NCBI RefSeq assembly: GCF_008014775.2
Contig: NZ_CP144914.1
Location: forward strand, 1,860,001-1,924,000
Direction: 5' to 3'
DNA: 64,000 bases
Source of the DNA: Alkalicoccus halolimnae
Lineage (GTDB): Bacteria; Bacillota; Bacilli; Bacillales; Salisediminibacteriaceae
The notes below the pieces were generated by a model. That model did not search any database. It was not told the DNA's origin and saw only the letters and a list, made by a program, of their open reading frames with translations. Below, one piece after another: positions 7,998-16,969 of this stretch (its first letter is position 1; each line of letters begins with the position of its first letter). The translations under genes and the position numbers were made by a program.

Positions 7998-8859
7998 CAG
8001 TGAATTGGAAAAAGTATTGAAGGAAAAAGGAATGGATGCATGTATAATAAATACAGGAGAAAAGGAACTTTTTTCTTTCAGAAAAGAAAATCGAGAACAA
8101 CAGCCTGAGGCTGTTAATTCTGTAACGAAATCGATATTATCTCTAGTAACTGCTAAAGCTTTGGAAGAAAACTATTTCGAGCTCGGGACGGAAATTACAG
8201 AAGTGCTGAAAGTCGATGCCTCTTTCGATGGAAAAACGGTGGAGGATCTATTGACAATGAGTACAGGCTTAACAGAAAAAAACTGGCAGGAAGCAATAAC
8301 TGCAGAAGGTTGGCTCGAATCACTCTGTAGATCTAAGATTAGATCGTCAGACAAAACTTTTCATTATAACAATGCCGATTCTTATCTTCTCAGCGCTGTC
8401 CTTGCCGAGCGTATCCAATCGAACTGGCTTGAATACGCTGTGGAAAAAATTTTTTCGCCGCTGAAAATCGAACAGTGGGAATGGAAGCTGTCGCCTGATG
8501 GGCTGCCGATAGGGGGATACGGATTAAAAATGACAGCTGAAGATCTTATGAAAATCGGCATACTTGTCCTAAATAAAGGACAATGGGAGGGAGAAGAGCT
8601 TCTCACTTCTTCCAGCATTAAGAAAATGACTGCTCCTGTTGTCGACCATGCAGTACGTAATCAGCATTACGGCCAGCATTGGTGGATTACTCCCGACAAA
8701 CCGCAGATAGTATATGGCGCTGGTAAGAGAGGTAAATTTCTCTTTCTCATACCAGAAAAAAATGTAGCTGCTGTATTTCTTGGAGAACTGCCGGGGGAAG
8801 ATCTCCTTCCTTTTCAGTGGTTTGTAAAATATGCATCTTCCTCTTTGCAGAATACATAA
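7990..8859 (+). CDS. Serine hydrolase of the beta-lactamase/penicillin-binding (class C-like) family, cytoplasmic
   Basis: 289 residues starting at GTG 7990. The class C/S12 motifs are present: SVTK (Ser44-Lys47, nucleophile and base), YNN near residue 120 (the Tyr motif), and GAGKRGKF near residue 240 in place of the Lys-Thr-Gly box. There is no signal peptide, so it is not a secreted beta-lactamase. The family includes esterases, D-amino-acid peptidases and unknowns; the substrate cannot be predicted. The start codon lies inside the end of msrA (8-base overlap) with AAAGGATG upstream, suggesting co-translation with the methionine sulfoxide reductases. Confidence 0.75.
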   Translation: MNNSELEKVLKEKGMDACIINTGEKELFSFRKENREQQPEAVNSVTKSILSLVTAKALEENYFELGTEITEVLKVDASFDGKTVEDLLTMSTGLTEKNWQEAITAEGWLESLCRSKIRSSDKTFHYNNADSYLLSAVLAERIQSNWLEYAVEKIFSPLKIEQWEWKLSPDGLPIGGYGLKMTAEDLMKIGILVLNKGQWEGEELLTSSSIKKMTAPVVDHAVRNQHYGQHWWITPDKPQIVYGAGKRGKFLFLIPEKNVAAVFLGELPGEDLLPFQWFVKYASSSLQNT

Positions 8860-9040
8860 TAGTTAGAAAAAGGCAGCTTTTAAAATAGAAGAGCTGCTAT
8901 ATGGCGAACTCATGTTTTCGTTTGACCTTTGACGATCAGCTTTTTTTACCGTGGACGGCGGTCCTTCCGGTAAAAGTGTCCTTGTGAACGAAAAATGCCG
9001 TTTACCGCTTATCTGCTTTATTTTCAAGGCAGCTGGAAAA

Positions 9041-9071
9041 AAAGAAGCCGTTCAATTCGGCTTCTTTTTTT
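9041..9071 (+). terminator. Strong Rho-independent terminator
   Basis: A 10-bp perfect stem AAAGAAGCCG (9041-9050) / CGGCTTCTTT (9058-9067), 7-base loop, T-run to 9071. It likely ends the msrAB-msrA-hydrolase transcript about 180 bases after the last stop. Confidence 0.85.
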
Positions 9072-9274
9072 GGTCGGGTTAACGTCACCCGTACTTATAA
9101 AAAGTTCCTGTGTATTCTCCATGTACATTAATAGAGACCCTCATGCAGGATCGCTGCACCATGAGGGATGAAAATGGCCTTCTATAAAAATGGAACTTTT
9201 CCTCTGTACAGACGAAAGGATGGTCAGAAGGGGGCTTCTTTATTTAGAAGGCAGCTCCTGCTCTGTCTTTTTAC

Positions 9275-9420
9275 CGTAAGCGGAAGAGGACATGGGGCGA
9301 CTCCGGGGCATTGGAGGACGAGCCCAACCCCTCCCAACCGCAGGAAGGAAGGGGATTAGCTGAGGCCGGCTCTGCGTCTCATGGAAACGTAAGCGCACGT
9401 TGATCGCTTCAATACTTTAT
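9275..9420 (-). repeat. Dispersed intergenic repeat, copy A
   Basis: Read on the minus strand it contains GCGCTTACGTTTCCATG, GGCCTCAGCTAATCCCC and CCTGCGGTTGGGAGGGG. These blocks appear in the same order in copy B at about 10990. It resembles the GC-rich interspersed repeat common between genes of halophilic and alkaliphilic bacilli. Confidence 0.6.
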
Positions 9421-9506
9421 ATTCTAGGCAGCCAATTTTTAATTGAAATGCATTTGTTGGAAATCTGCGTTAATATAGAAAGTACGTCTTCTGAATTGGA
9501 GGGTTT

Positions 9507-10955
9507 ATGAATATTATTTCCATTCTTTTAATTATTCTATTTATAGTAAATATTTTATTTGCAGGTATTATTATATTTATTGAAAGAAAGAATGCCTCAG
9601 CGACCTGGGCATGGGTACTGATTTTATTTTTTATTCCTTTTCTTGGATTTTTAATTTATATTTTTCTTGGACAGAATTTGACGAGAAGAAGATTGTTCGA
9701 CTGGGAAGGTATTAACAAAATAGGTATTACAGATATATTGAACAGGCAAATCGCCCAAATAAAAAATACGGAATTCTCATTTTATAATGAAAATATCGAC
9801 CCATACCGAGATATGATTTATATGCATTTGATTAATAACGATGCTATCCTGACAAAAGATAATAGCATTGAAGTTTTAAATGACGGAAAATTGAAATTCG
9901 ACCGCCTTAAAGAAGACATTCTTCATGCAACAGATCACATCCATCTCCAGTATTACATATTCCGCAATGATGATCTCGGAAAAGAAATCATTAATCTGCT
10001 CACCCGTAAAGCAGAAGAGGGTTTAACGGTAAGAATTTTATACGATGAATTAGGTTCACGTAAATTGAGGCTCAAACATTTTCGCAGGTTAACAGAAGCT
10101 GGGGGAGAAGTAGGCGTTTTTTTCCCTTCTAAAATCGCAAGAATAAACATTAGATTAAATTACCGCAATCACCGTAAGCTGTCCATCATAGATGGGAAAA
10201 CGGGTTATGTTGGAGGATTCAACTGCGGGAATGAGTATCTCGGGGTAAGTACTAAATTCGGCTACTGGAGAGATACACACCTTAGAATATCCGGAAATGC
10301 TGTAGATCCGATGCAGACACGTTTTATTCTGGACTGGAATCAGGCCTCTAAAAAACACGGGATTGCTTACGAAACGAGATATTTTCCGATGAAAGAAGAC
10401 AGTGGGAATGCAGCGCTGCAAATTGTTTCGAGTGGTCCTGATTCTGAATGGGAACAGATAAAAAACGGTTACATCAAAATGATTACGAAGGCAGAGCACT
10501 CTATCTATATTCAAACGCCATACTTTGTCCCCGATGAGAGTCTTCAGGATGCCCTGCGGATTGCAGCTCTCTCCGGTAAGGACGTAAGAATAATGATTCC
10601 CCGTATGCCGGACCATCCTTTTATCTACTGGGCGACCCTCTCGCACATTGGACAACTGCTGAAAGCGGGAGTAAATGTTTATATATATCAAAAAGGATTT
10701 ATACATGCCAAATCTATCGTTGTTGATCGTAACATCAGTTCTGTAGGTACAGCGAATATTGATATGAGAAGCTTTAGATTGAATTTCGAGGTAAATGCAT
10801 TTATATACGATCAGGAAACTTCAGAGAAACTTGCTTTGGATTTTGAACAGGACATGATGCATTCTGATAAGCTTACGAAGGAAAAGTACAAAGCGCGTTC
10901 TAAATATATAAGATTTAAAGAATCAGTTTCAAGACTTCTGTCCCCTATTTTGTAA
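9507..10955 (+). CDS. cls: Cardiolipin synthase
   Basis: 482 residues, normal for bacterial Cls of the phospholipase D superfamily. Two N-terminal membrane segments (about 2-24 and 34-55) are followed by two HKD motifs: HRKLSIIDGKTGYVGGFN and HAKSIVVDRNISSVGTANID. The enzyme condenses two phosphatidylglycerol molecules to cardiolipin and glycerol at the membrane. The ATG at 9507 has GGAGGG three to nine bases upstream. It is a single-gene unit with its own terminator, flanked on both sides by copies of an intergenic repeat in opposite orientation. Cardiolipin content often rises with salt in such organisms, which fits the ectoine genes elsewhere in the window. Confidence 0.93.
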   Translation: MNIISILLIILFIVNILFAGIIIFIERKNASATWAWVLILFFIPFLGFLIYIFLGQNLTRRRLFDWEGINKIGITDILNRQIAQIKNTEFSFYNENIDPYRDMIYMHLINNDAILTKDNSIEVLNDGKLKFDRLKEDILHATDHIHLQYYIFRNDDLGKEIINLLTRKAEEGLTVRILYDELGSRKLRLKHFRRLTEAGGEVGVFFPSKIARINIRLNYRNHRKLSIIDGKTGYVGGFNCGNEYLGVSTKFGYWRDTHLRISGNAVDPMQTRFILDWNQASKKHGIAYETRYFPMKEDSGNAALQIVSSGPDSEWEQIKNGYIKMITKAEHSIYIQTPYFVPDESLQDALRIAALSGKDVRIMIPRMPDHPFIYWATLSHIGQLLKAGVNVYIYQKGFIHAKSIVVDRNISSVGTANIDMRSFRLNFEVNAFIYDQETSEKLALDFEQDMMHSDKLTKEKYKARSKYIRFKESVSRLLSPIL

Positions 10956-10971
10956 AAGGGGGCTTTTTTTT
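10942..10971 (+). terminator. Terminator of cls
   Basis: CCCCT-x-TTTT pairs with AAAAGGGG across the stop codon, followed by eight T (10964-10971). Confidence 0.75.
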
Positions 10972-11506
10972 ATGGCTGCCTGGAAATTAAGTAGATAAGC
11001 GATAAGTGGACGCTTCCGTTTACATGGGTACGCTTTCCGGGCGGGCCTCAGCTGATCCCTTCCTCCCTGCGGTAGGGAGGGATGGATCTTCAGCTTTAAC
11101 AGAGTTTTTTAATTGGTCATGAATCAAAATGAAAAAGATAGTTATCTTCTGATGATCGTCTGTTTTAAAAAGGATGCCTAATATTAAAACACCGGTCAAG
11201 TGGAATTTTCTTATTCGCTTCCATATAATCCTCGTTAATCTTTAGTTCCATACGGGCTCTTTCAGAGCAGCCCGGACGCAGCAAATTCCTCCTTCTTTTA
11301 GTGCCTTCAGAGCGGGGGTTTCAATTCGTCATTTACAATTGTTATTAAGCCTAGGAAAATTATGCGTAATATACCCATTGCAGATGTCAGCGGGGGTTTC
11401 GCTTTTTGCTAAACGAAAAACGGACAGAAAAGGGTCTTAATCAATTCAAGTCATTCACCGCGGTCGATAGTACAAATTTGTAAATGATAGGGGATCCTGC
11501 TTTACT
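10956..11506. other. Gene-free stretch before the arginine cluster
   Basis: It contains repeat copy B (about 10990-11098) and a 12-base direct repeat AGCGGGGGTTTC at 11311-11322 and 11389-11400. No open frame with a credible start was found. The arginine promoter and operators begin just beyond it. Confidence 0.6.
10990..11098 (+). repeat. Dispersed intergenic repeat, copy B
   Basis: Contains AAGTAGATAAGCGATAA at its left edge, then CGCTTCCGTTTACATG and GGCCTCAGCTGATCCC-type blocks and the hairpin CCTCCCT (11062-11068) / AGGGAGG (11074-11080). It is inverted relative to copy A on the other side of cls. Confidence 0.6.
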
Positions 11507-11569
11507 GTGCATAAAAATTAGTTTTAACTTATATTTAATCTTGCATAAAAATAATACGAGGAGTATAAT
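11507..11569 (+). promoter_or_regulatory. argC promoter with two ARG boxes (ArgR/AhrC operators)
   Basis: TGCATAAAAAT occurs at 11508-11518 and again at 11542-11552, 34 bases apart (about three helical turns), matching the core of the Bacillus ARG box (family consensus near CATGAATAAAAATTCAAG). The second box overlaps the -35 TTGCAT (11541-11546); after a 17-base spacer comes a perfect -10 TATAAT (11564-11569). Arginine-loaded repressor bound here would block the polymerase. Confidence 0.8.
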
Positions 11570-11610
11570 AATGAACTAACACCAGATGGCAATGAAAGGC
11601 GGGAATATTT

Positions 11611-12639
11611 TTGAAACAGGCAGCAATTATAGGCGGGACAGGCTATGGAGCCTTGGAGCTAATAAGGTTTTTGGAACACCACCCCTATGTATCTATCTCA
11701 AAAATCATATCGAGATCAGAAGAAGGGACTGAAGTTTCCGAGCGGTATCCGCATCTTCATACAGTTATTAAAGAGGAATTTTCTGCTTTGGATGATAAAA
11801 CATTTGAACATATTGATATTGTATTTTTTGCGACTCCAGCGGGCGTAGCAAAGGATATACTTCCTAAAATTAAAAAGAAAGGCGTTCAATACATTGATTT
11901 ATCAGGTGATTTAAGAATTAACGATGGTGAAGAGTACCGAATGTGGTACGGTCAGGAACCCCCATCGCAGGGACTGCAGAAAGAAGCTGTATATGGACTT
12001 CCAGAATTTTATCGGGAAAGTATAAAAAAAGCCGAAATTATTTCTAACCCGGGCTGTTTTGCTACAGCAGCACTTCTGGGAATTATTCCAGCAGTTTCAA
12101 AGGGGCTGGTTGATCCTGAAAATGTTGTTATAGATGGAAAAACAGGAGTTTCAGGTGCTGGAAGAAAACAGTCATTAATGACTCATTTCTCTGAAACGAA
12201 TGAAAATGTCAAAGCTTATAAAATGGGCAGCCATCAGCATACTCCGGAAATCGAACAGCATGTATCCACCCTGACAGGAAAAAATCCATTAATTTCTTTC
12301 CAGACTCATCTCATTCCAATGACAAGAGGCATTATGTGTACAATATATGCTGACTTAAAAAGGGCAGAAAGCATCCATGATGTTTACCAGAAATTTTATG
12401 AAAATCATCCATTTGTCAGAATGCGTCCGGAAGGAAATATTCCACAGACGAAGGAAGTTTATGGAAGTAATTACTGCGATATTGGTATCCATGTTGACGG
12501 ACGAACAAATAAACTCATTATCGTAAGTGTAGTAGATAACCTGGTTAAAGGTGCATCGGGGCAGGCAATTCAAAATATGAATTTAATGAACGGATGGAAT
12601 GAACAGGAATCATTGTCTGTTATTCCTATCTATCCATAA
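11611..12639 (+). CDS. argC: N-acetyl-gamma-glutamyl-phosphate reductase
   Basis: 342 residues. The NAD(P)-binding loop IIGGTGYGALELIR is at residues 6-19 and the active-site SNPGCFATAALLG has Cys149. It reduces N-acetylglutamyl phosphate to the semialdehyde, the third step of ornithine synthesis. The start is TTG at 11611, supported by AAAGGCGGG seven bases upstream and by the family's usual N terminus. It is the first gene of the argC-J-B-D-carA-B-F unit, downstream of a promoter bearing ARG boxes. Confidence 0.95.
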   Translation: MKQAAIIGGTGYGALELIRFLEHHPYVSISKIISRSEEGTEVSERYPHLHTVIKEEFSALDDKTFEHIDIVFFATPAGVAKDILPKIKKKGVQYIDLSGDLRINDGEEYRMWYGQEPPSQGLQKEAVYGLPEFYRESIKKAEIISNPGCFATAALLGIIPAVSKGLVDPENVVIDGKTGVSGAGRKQSLMTHFSETNENVKAYKMGSHQHTPEIEQHVSTLTGKNPLISFQTHLIPMTRGIMCTIYADLKRAESIHDVYQKFYENHPFVRMRPEGNIPQTKEVYGSNYCDIGIHVDGRTNKLIIVSVVDNLVKGASGQAIQNMNLMNGWNEQESLSVIPIYP

Positions 12640-12653
12640 AAGGAGTGGAGCAG

Positions 12654-13877
12654 ATGTTAGTTGGACAGGAAACAGAAATAAGCATTATTCATGATGGTCA
12701 CGTCACTTCAGCTGAAGGTTTTTATGCAGGGGGAGTTCACTGCGGCCTGCGTAGAAAAAAGCTGGATTTCGGATGGCTTTTTTCTTCCGTCCCGGCGGCG
12801 GCGGCCGCTGTGTATACTAAAAACAGTTTTCAGGCTGCTCCACTGAAAGTTACGAAAGATTCAATCTCCAAAGAGCATAAACTGCAGGCGCTTGTAATTA
12901 ATTCAGCGAATGCGAATGCCTGTACAGGAGAAACAGGGATGGTTAATGCTTTAAATATGAGAAAACAGGCAGCTGATGCTATGGGGCTGGGAGAACATCT
13001 TGTCGGTGTTTCTTCCACTGGACTTATTGGAGTGCAGCTTCCTATGGACAAAATTGAAAAAGGGATGATGTCCATCAACCCGGCTGCTGTCGATCCGGAA
13101 GCTTTCGAACAGGCTATTCTTACCACTGATACGAAAACGAAGCATACGGCGGTAGAAATACTGATAGACGGAAAACCCATTATTATCGGGGGCGCGGCAA
13201 AAGGCTCGGGGATGATCCACCCTAATATGGCTACGATGCTCGCTTACATGACGACCGATGCAGATGTTGAAGCAGATGCTCTTCAACACCTTCTTTCCCG
13301 TGCTACAGATAAAACATACAATATGATCACCGTGGACGGCGACAGCAGTACAAACGATACAGTAGTCGCATTGGCTAACGGCAAAAAAGGGAATCATCCT
13401 CTTTCTCCTTCCCATCCGGAATGGGAAAAGTTTTCGGAGGCCTTCAGGCTTGTCTCAGAAATACTGGCCAAAAAAATTGCTGGAGACGGAGAAGGAGCAA
13501 CTAAATTAATTGAAGTAATGGTAAAAGGAGCTGCGACAAGCGATTCAGCAGGGAAAATTGCCAAAGCAGTTATTTCTTCCAACCTCGTAAAAACAGCAGT
13601 TTATGGTGCAGATCCAAACTGGGGACGAGTAGTCTGTGCGGTCGGATACAGTGAGGAACCAGTCGAGCCTGACTCAGTTGATGTTTTTTTAGGGGACATT
13701 CAAGTTGTAGAAAATGGACTGCCTTCGGAATTTTCGGAGCAGGAAGGTATCTCTTACCTTGATCAGCAGGAAATATCTGTTGTTGTCGATTTAAAGCAGG
13801 GCGATGGAAAAGCTACTGCCTGGGGATGTGACTTAACTTACGAATATGTAAAAATCAACGCTTCGTATCGAACGTAA
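12654..13877 (+). CDS. argJ: Bifunctional ornithine acetyltransferase / N-acetylglutamate synthase
   Basis: 407 residues from ATG 12654, chosen over GTG 12645 because AGGAG (12641-12645) lies eight bases before it. The self-cleavage region KGSGMIHPNMATMLAYM is intact; cleavage before the Thr gives the alpha and beta chains and frees the nucleophile. The enzyme moves the acetyl group from N-acetylornithine to glutamate, recycling it, and in many bacilli also uses acetyl-CoA. That would explain why no argA or argE is needed here. It lies 14 bases after argC. Confidence 0.95.
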   Translation: MLVGQETEISIIHDGHVTSAEGFYAGGVHCGLRRKKLDFGWLFSSVPAAAAAVYTKNSFQAAPLKVTKDSISKEHKLQALVINSANANACTGETGMVNALNMRKQAADAMGLGEHLVGVSSTGLIGVQLPMDKIEKGMMSINPAAVDPEAFEQAILTTDTKTKHTAVEILIDGKPIIIGGAAKGSGMIHPNMATMLAYMTTDADVEADALQHLLSRATDKTYNMITVDGDSSTNDTVVALANGKKGNHPLSPSHPEWEKFSEAFRLVSEILAKKIAGDGEGATKLIEVMVKGAATSDSAGKIAKAVISSNLVKTAVYGADPNWGRVVCAVGYSEEPVEPDSVDVFLGDIQVVENGLPSEFSEQEGISYLDQQEISVVVDLKQGDGKATAWGCDLTYEYVKINASYRT

Positions 13878-13892
13878 GCAAGGAGGCAGCTT

Positions 13893-14696
13893 ATGAAATA
13901 TCTAATCATAAAAATTGGCGGCAGTATCATATCAGAACTGCCGGCAAGTTTTTTCAAAAGTATTGTGAAACTGAAAAACGAGGGGAAATACTGCCCTGTT
14001 GTTGTGCACGGCGGGGGACCTAAAATCAACGAAATGCTTCAATGCATGCAGATTGAGACCAGTTTTCATAATGGACTTCGTATCTCTTCTCCGGAAGTTG
14101 TAGATACAGCCGGAATGGTATTAAGCGGAGATATTAATAAAAAAATTGTAGCTGAACTTCTTCGCGCGGGCGGCCGCGGATTCGGATTCAGCGGAATAGA
14201 TGGAGCCGTGCTTCAGGCGGAACCTGAGGATTCTTCCGGTAATCTTGGGAACGTAGGAAAAATAACAGAAGTGGATACAGAGCTGATTTCTCTCCTTTGC
14301 GGGAAAGGGTACATTCCGGTCATTTCTCCCATATCTTACGGAATGAAGGACAATACTGTCTATAATGTAAATGCCGATTCAGCTGCCAGTGCCTGTGCTT
14401 CGGCTTTAGGAGGCAATATCATCTTCGTAAGTGATATTCCAGGTATTATGAATAAAAGTATTAATGAAACGTTTATTTATTCCCAGTTAACAGAAGCGGA
14501 AGTGAACGATCTTATTGCTGAGAATGTTATCACGGGTGGAATGATCCCAAAAGTTCAGGCAGCGCTGATGTGCCTCCAAAAAGAAGTTAAAGAAACGGTC
14601 ATTCTCAACGGATGGCAGGAAGGTTCGATAGATACTTATGCAGCAGGCGGCTCATCAGGCACGAGGATAGTCAAGGAGGAAATAACGTATGTCTAA
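13893..14696 (+). CDS. argB: Acetylglutamate kinase
   Basis: 267 residues of the amino-acid-kinase fold. The N-terminal KIGGSIISEL loop and VVHGGGPKINEML bind the phosphates and N-acetylglutamate, and NVNADSAASACASALGG lies in the nucleotide-binding part. It phosphorylates N-acetylglutamate, the committed step of the pathway. It is preceded by AAGGAGG and lies 15 bases after argJ. Its end overlaps argD by 8 bases. The protein lacks the N-terminal helix seen in arginine-inhibited hexameric forms, so feedback control may fall elsewhere, but that is inference. Confidence 0.94.
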   Translation: MKYLIIKIGGSIISELPASFFKSIVKLKNEGKYCPVVVHGGGPKINEMLQCMQIETSFHNGLRISSPEVVDTAGMVLSGDINKKIVAELLRAGGRGFGFSGIDGAVLQAEPEDSSGNLGNVGKITEVDTELISLLCGKGYIPVISPISYGMKDNTVYNVNADSAASACASALGGNIIFVSDIPGIMNKSINETFIYSQLTEAEVNDLIAENVITGGMIPKVQAALMCLQKEVKETVILNGWQEGSIDTYAAGGSSGTRIVKEEITYV

Positions 14697-15873
14697 GATA
14701 AACACAGAAATGTCTGCTCTGATGCAGACGTATAATAGATTTCCTCTAACTTTAACCAAAGGAAAAGGGAGTTACGTATGGGATGAAGAGGGAGCCTCCT
14801 ACCTGGATTTTACTTCCGGTATCGCCGTATGTAATCTTGGCCACGTACCGGAAGAAGTAAAACATGCTGTTTCGGAGCAGCTCGAGCAATTGTGGCACTG
14901 TTCTAATCTTTTTCACATTCCCGCTCAGGAAAAAGCAGCACGTCTTCTTTGCGGAAACGATTTTGATGAAGCCTTTTTCTGCAACAGCGGAGCCGAAGCA
15001 AATGAAGCCGCATGGAAACTGGCTCGAAAATATATGTATGATCAAAACAAAAAAGAAAAAACAGATATAATTTCTTTTACCCATTCGTTTCACGGGCGTA
15101 CCGGAGGGGCTATGGCAGCTACTGCTCAGGAAAAAGTTCATACAGGTTTCACGCCGCTTATGCCGGGATTTTCCTATCTTCCTTTCAATGAGGAGACAGT
15201 CACAGAAAAAATCAATCCAGAAAAAACGGCCGCTGTCATGCTGGAATTGATACAGGGAGAAGGCGGCGTGCGCGCTGCGGATAAGTCCTGGGTTAACAAT
15301 CTGGCTGAATTCTGCAGCAAAAATGACATACTGCTGATTATTGATGAAATTCAAACCGGTGCGGGAAGAACCGGCACATTGTTTGCCTATGAACAGTATA
15401 GTATAAAGCCGGATATACTGACTGCAGCAAAAGGAATCGGGTCTGGTTTTCCTGCAGGAGCGATGCTTGCTCCTAAAAATATAGCTGCATCTTTTAATCA
15501 TGGAACGCACGGGACAACGTTTGGCGGGAATCCACTTTCTATGACAGCGGTATACGCAACGATATCGGCAATTCTGGAGCCTGGATTTTTGGAGGACGTA
15601 AAAAACAAGGGAATGTATTTTCAAAAAGAACTTCAGAATGCAGCTGCCGGTTATGAGGTAGAAATCCGCGGAAGTGGTTTAATGACCGGAATGGCTTTTA
15701 AGGAAACTATCGTCCCTTTAATTGACCATCTGCGCAAAAACGGGGTGCTGGCTCTTCCGGCAGGGCCGGACGTTCTGCGGATACTGCCCCCGCTCACGGC
15801 AAGCTATATGGAATTATCAGCGTTTGCTGACACTTTAAAACAATCTTTAAATGAATGGAAGGAGGGGGAGTAG
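14689..15873 (+). CDS. argD: Acetylornithine aminotransferase
   Basis: 394 residues, class III PLP-dependent aminotransferase. Key parts are FFCNSGAEANEAAWKLAR (about 97-114), the PLP-ring Asp in LLIIDEIQTGAGRTG (about 215-229) and the Schiff-base Lys248 in LTAAKGIGSGFP. It converts N-acetylglutamate semialdehyde to N-acetylornithine with glutamate as donor. The ATG overlaps argB by 8 bases and has AAGGAGG upstream, so translation is coupled. Assignment to argD over related omega-aminotransferases rests on its place between argB and carA. Confidence 0.94.
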   Translation: MSKINTEMSALMQTYNRFPLTLTKGKGSYVWDEEGASYLDFTSGIAVCNLGHVPEEVKHAVSEQLEQLWHCSNLFHIPAQEKAARLLCGNDFDEAFFCNSGAEANEAAWKLARKYMYDQNKKEKTDIISFTHSFHGRTGGAMAATAQEKVHTGFTPLMPGFSYLPFNEETVTEKINPEKTAAVMLELIQGEGGVRAADKSWVNNLAEFCSKNDILLIIDEIQTGAGRTGTLFAYEQYSIKPDILTAAKGIGSGFPAGAMLAPKNIAASFNHGTHGTTFGGNPLSMTAVYATISAILEPGFLEDVKNKGMYFQKELQNAAAGYEVEIRGSGLMTGMAFKETIVPLIDHLRKNGVLALPAGPDVLRILPPLTASYMELSAFADTLKQSLNEWKEGE

Positions 15874-15877
15874 CCAT

Positions 15878-16969
15878 ATGAAAAACGGTTATCTCATTTT
15901 GGAAACCGGTGAAATATTTACTGGTGAATGGCTCGGATCGGAAATCGAAACATCAGGAGAACTTGTATTCAACACATCCATGACAGGCTATCAGGAAATG
16001 ATGACCGATCCCTCTTATAAAGGTCAGATTTTAGCATTTACTTATCCTATGATCGGCAACTATGGCTGGAATAATGTAGATGATGAAAGCAGCAGCCCTG
16101 CAGTAGAGGCCGTACTGCTGAATGAAGCATGCGGTTCCCCAAATCATTACCAGTCTGAGGGAAGCATGGAGGACTATCTTTGTAAAAACGGGATCCCAGG
16201 GCTTGCAGGAATCGATACAAGAGCCCTCGTCAAAAAAATCCGGCAGTTAAAAACTTTGAGAGCAAAGATTACAATGAACCCGGACGCCACCGTGTTCAAT
16301 GTTCCTCTCGTGACTTCTAAGGAATCGCTGGTAAGAAGTGTGTCTGTTAAAGGTTATCAGTATTATGGTGATAAAAATGATCCTCATGTAGTGTTAATGG
16401 ATTATGGCTATAAATCTTCTATATTAAATGCTCTTCTTGAAGAGGGATGCAGAGTCACTGTTGCTCCTTACACAACTACTTTTGAAGAAGTGGAACGTCT
16501 ATCCCCGGATGGAGTATTGTTCAGTAACGGCCCCGGTGATCCCCTTGATCTGAAAACATACTTCCCGGAAATATTAAAAATTTCAAAAGAATACTCGTCA
16601 CTCGGTATTTGTCTCGGGCATCAGCTTATAGCTCTTGCTTATGGAGGAAATTCAGAAAAAATGTTATTTGGACACCGCGGCAGCAATCATCCTGTTAAAC
16701 ATCTCCCTACGGGAAAAGTTAGCATGTCCTCCCAAAATCACGGGTACGTAGTGACTTCAGAAAGTATCGATACATCTTTGTTTGAGCCCTTATTTATTAA
16801 TGTGAACGATAAAAGCATAGAAGGCATACAGCATAGGACGCTGCCTGTTAAAGGGGTACAGTTTCATCCTGAAGCTCATCCAGGACCGAGTGACACTCAT
16901 TTTATTTTTAAAGACTTCGTCCGCAGTCTGACTACAGGAGGCAGAATGTTATGCCAGCAAACCATTTAA
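15878..16969 (+). CDS. carA: Carbamoyl-phosphate synthase small (glutaminase) chain, arginine-linked
   Basis: 363 residues from ATG 15878, picked because GGAGGGGG lies about ten bases upstream; an in-frame TTG/ATG region further up falls inside argD. The N-terminal domain has STMTGYQEMMTDPSYKGQ. The class I glutamine amidotransferase domain has GICLGHQL (nucleophile Cys) and FHPEAHPGPSD (His-Glu). It supplies ammonia from glutamine to CarB. Being inside the arginine operon it should be the arginine-controlled enzyme; bacilli usually have a separate pyrimidine-controlled pair. It overlaps carB by 19 bases. Confidence 0.94.
   Translation: MKNGYLILETGEIFTGEWLGSEIETSGELVFNTSMTGYQEMMTDPSYKGQILAFTYPMIGNYGWNNVDDESSSPAVEAVLLNEACGSPNHYQSEGSMEDYLCKNGIPGLAGIDTRALVKKIRQLKTLRAKITMNPDATVFNVPLVTSKESLVRSVSVKGYQYYGDKNDPHVVLMDYGYKSSILNALLEEGCRVTVAPYTTTFEEVERLSPDGVLFSNGPGDPLDLKTYFPEILKISKEYSSLGICLGHQLIALAYGGNSEKMLFGHRGSNHPVKHLPTGKVSMSSQNHGYVVTSESIDTSLFEPLFINVNDKSIEGIQHRTLPVKGVQFHPEAHPGPSDTHFIFKDFVRSLTTGGRMLCQQTI

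Larger units (their letters stand above)
8860..9506. other. Gene-free stretch between the serine hydrolase and cls
   Basis: It holds an imperfect inverted repeat TTTTACCG / CGGTAAAA (8944-8951 and 8968-8975) enclosing GGAC/GTCC, a terminator at 9041-9071, and a dispersed repeat copy at about 9275-9420. An open frame at 9168-9359 lies largely inside the repeat, lacks a credible ribosome site and is not called. Confidence 0.6.

Noticed and set aside
9168..9359. Short open frame as a gene
   Set aside because: It overlaps dispersed repeat copy A, has no convincing ribosome site and no recognisable protein features.
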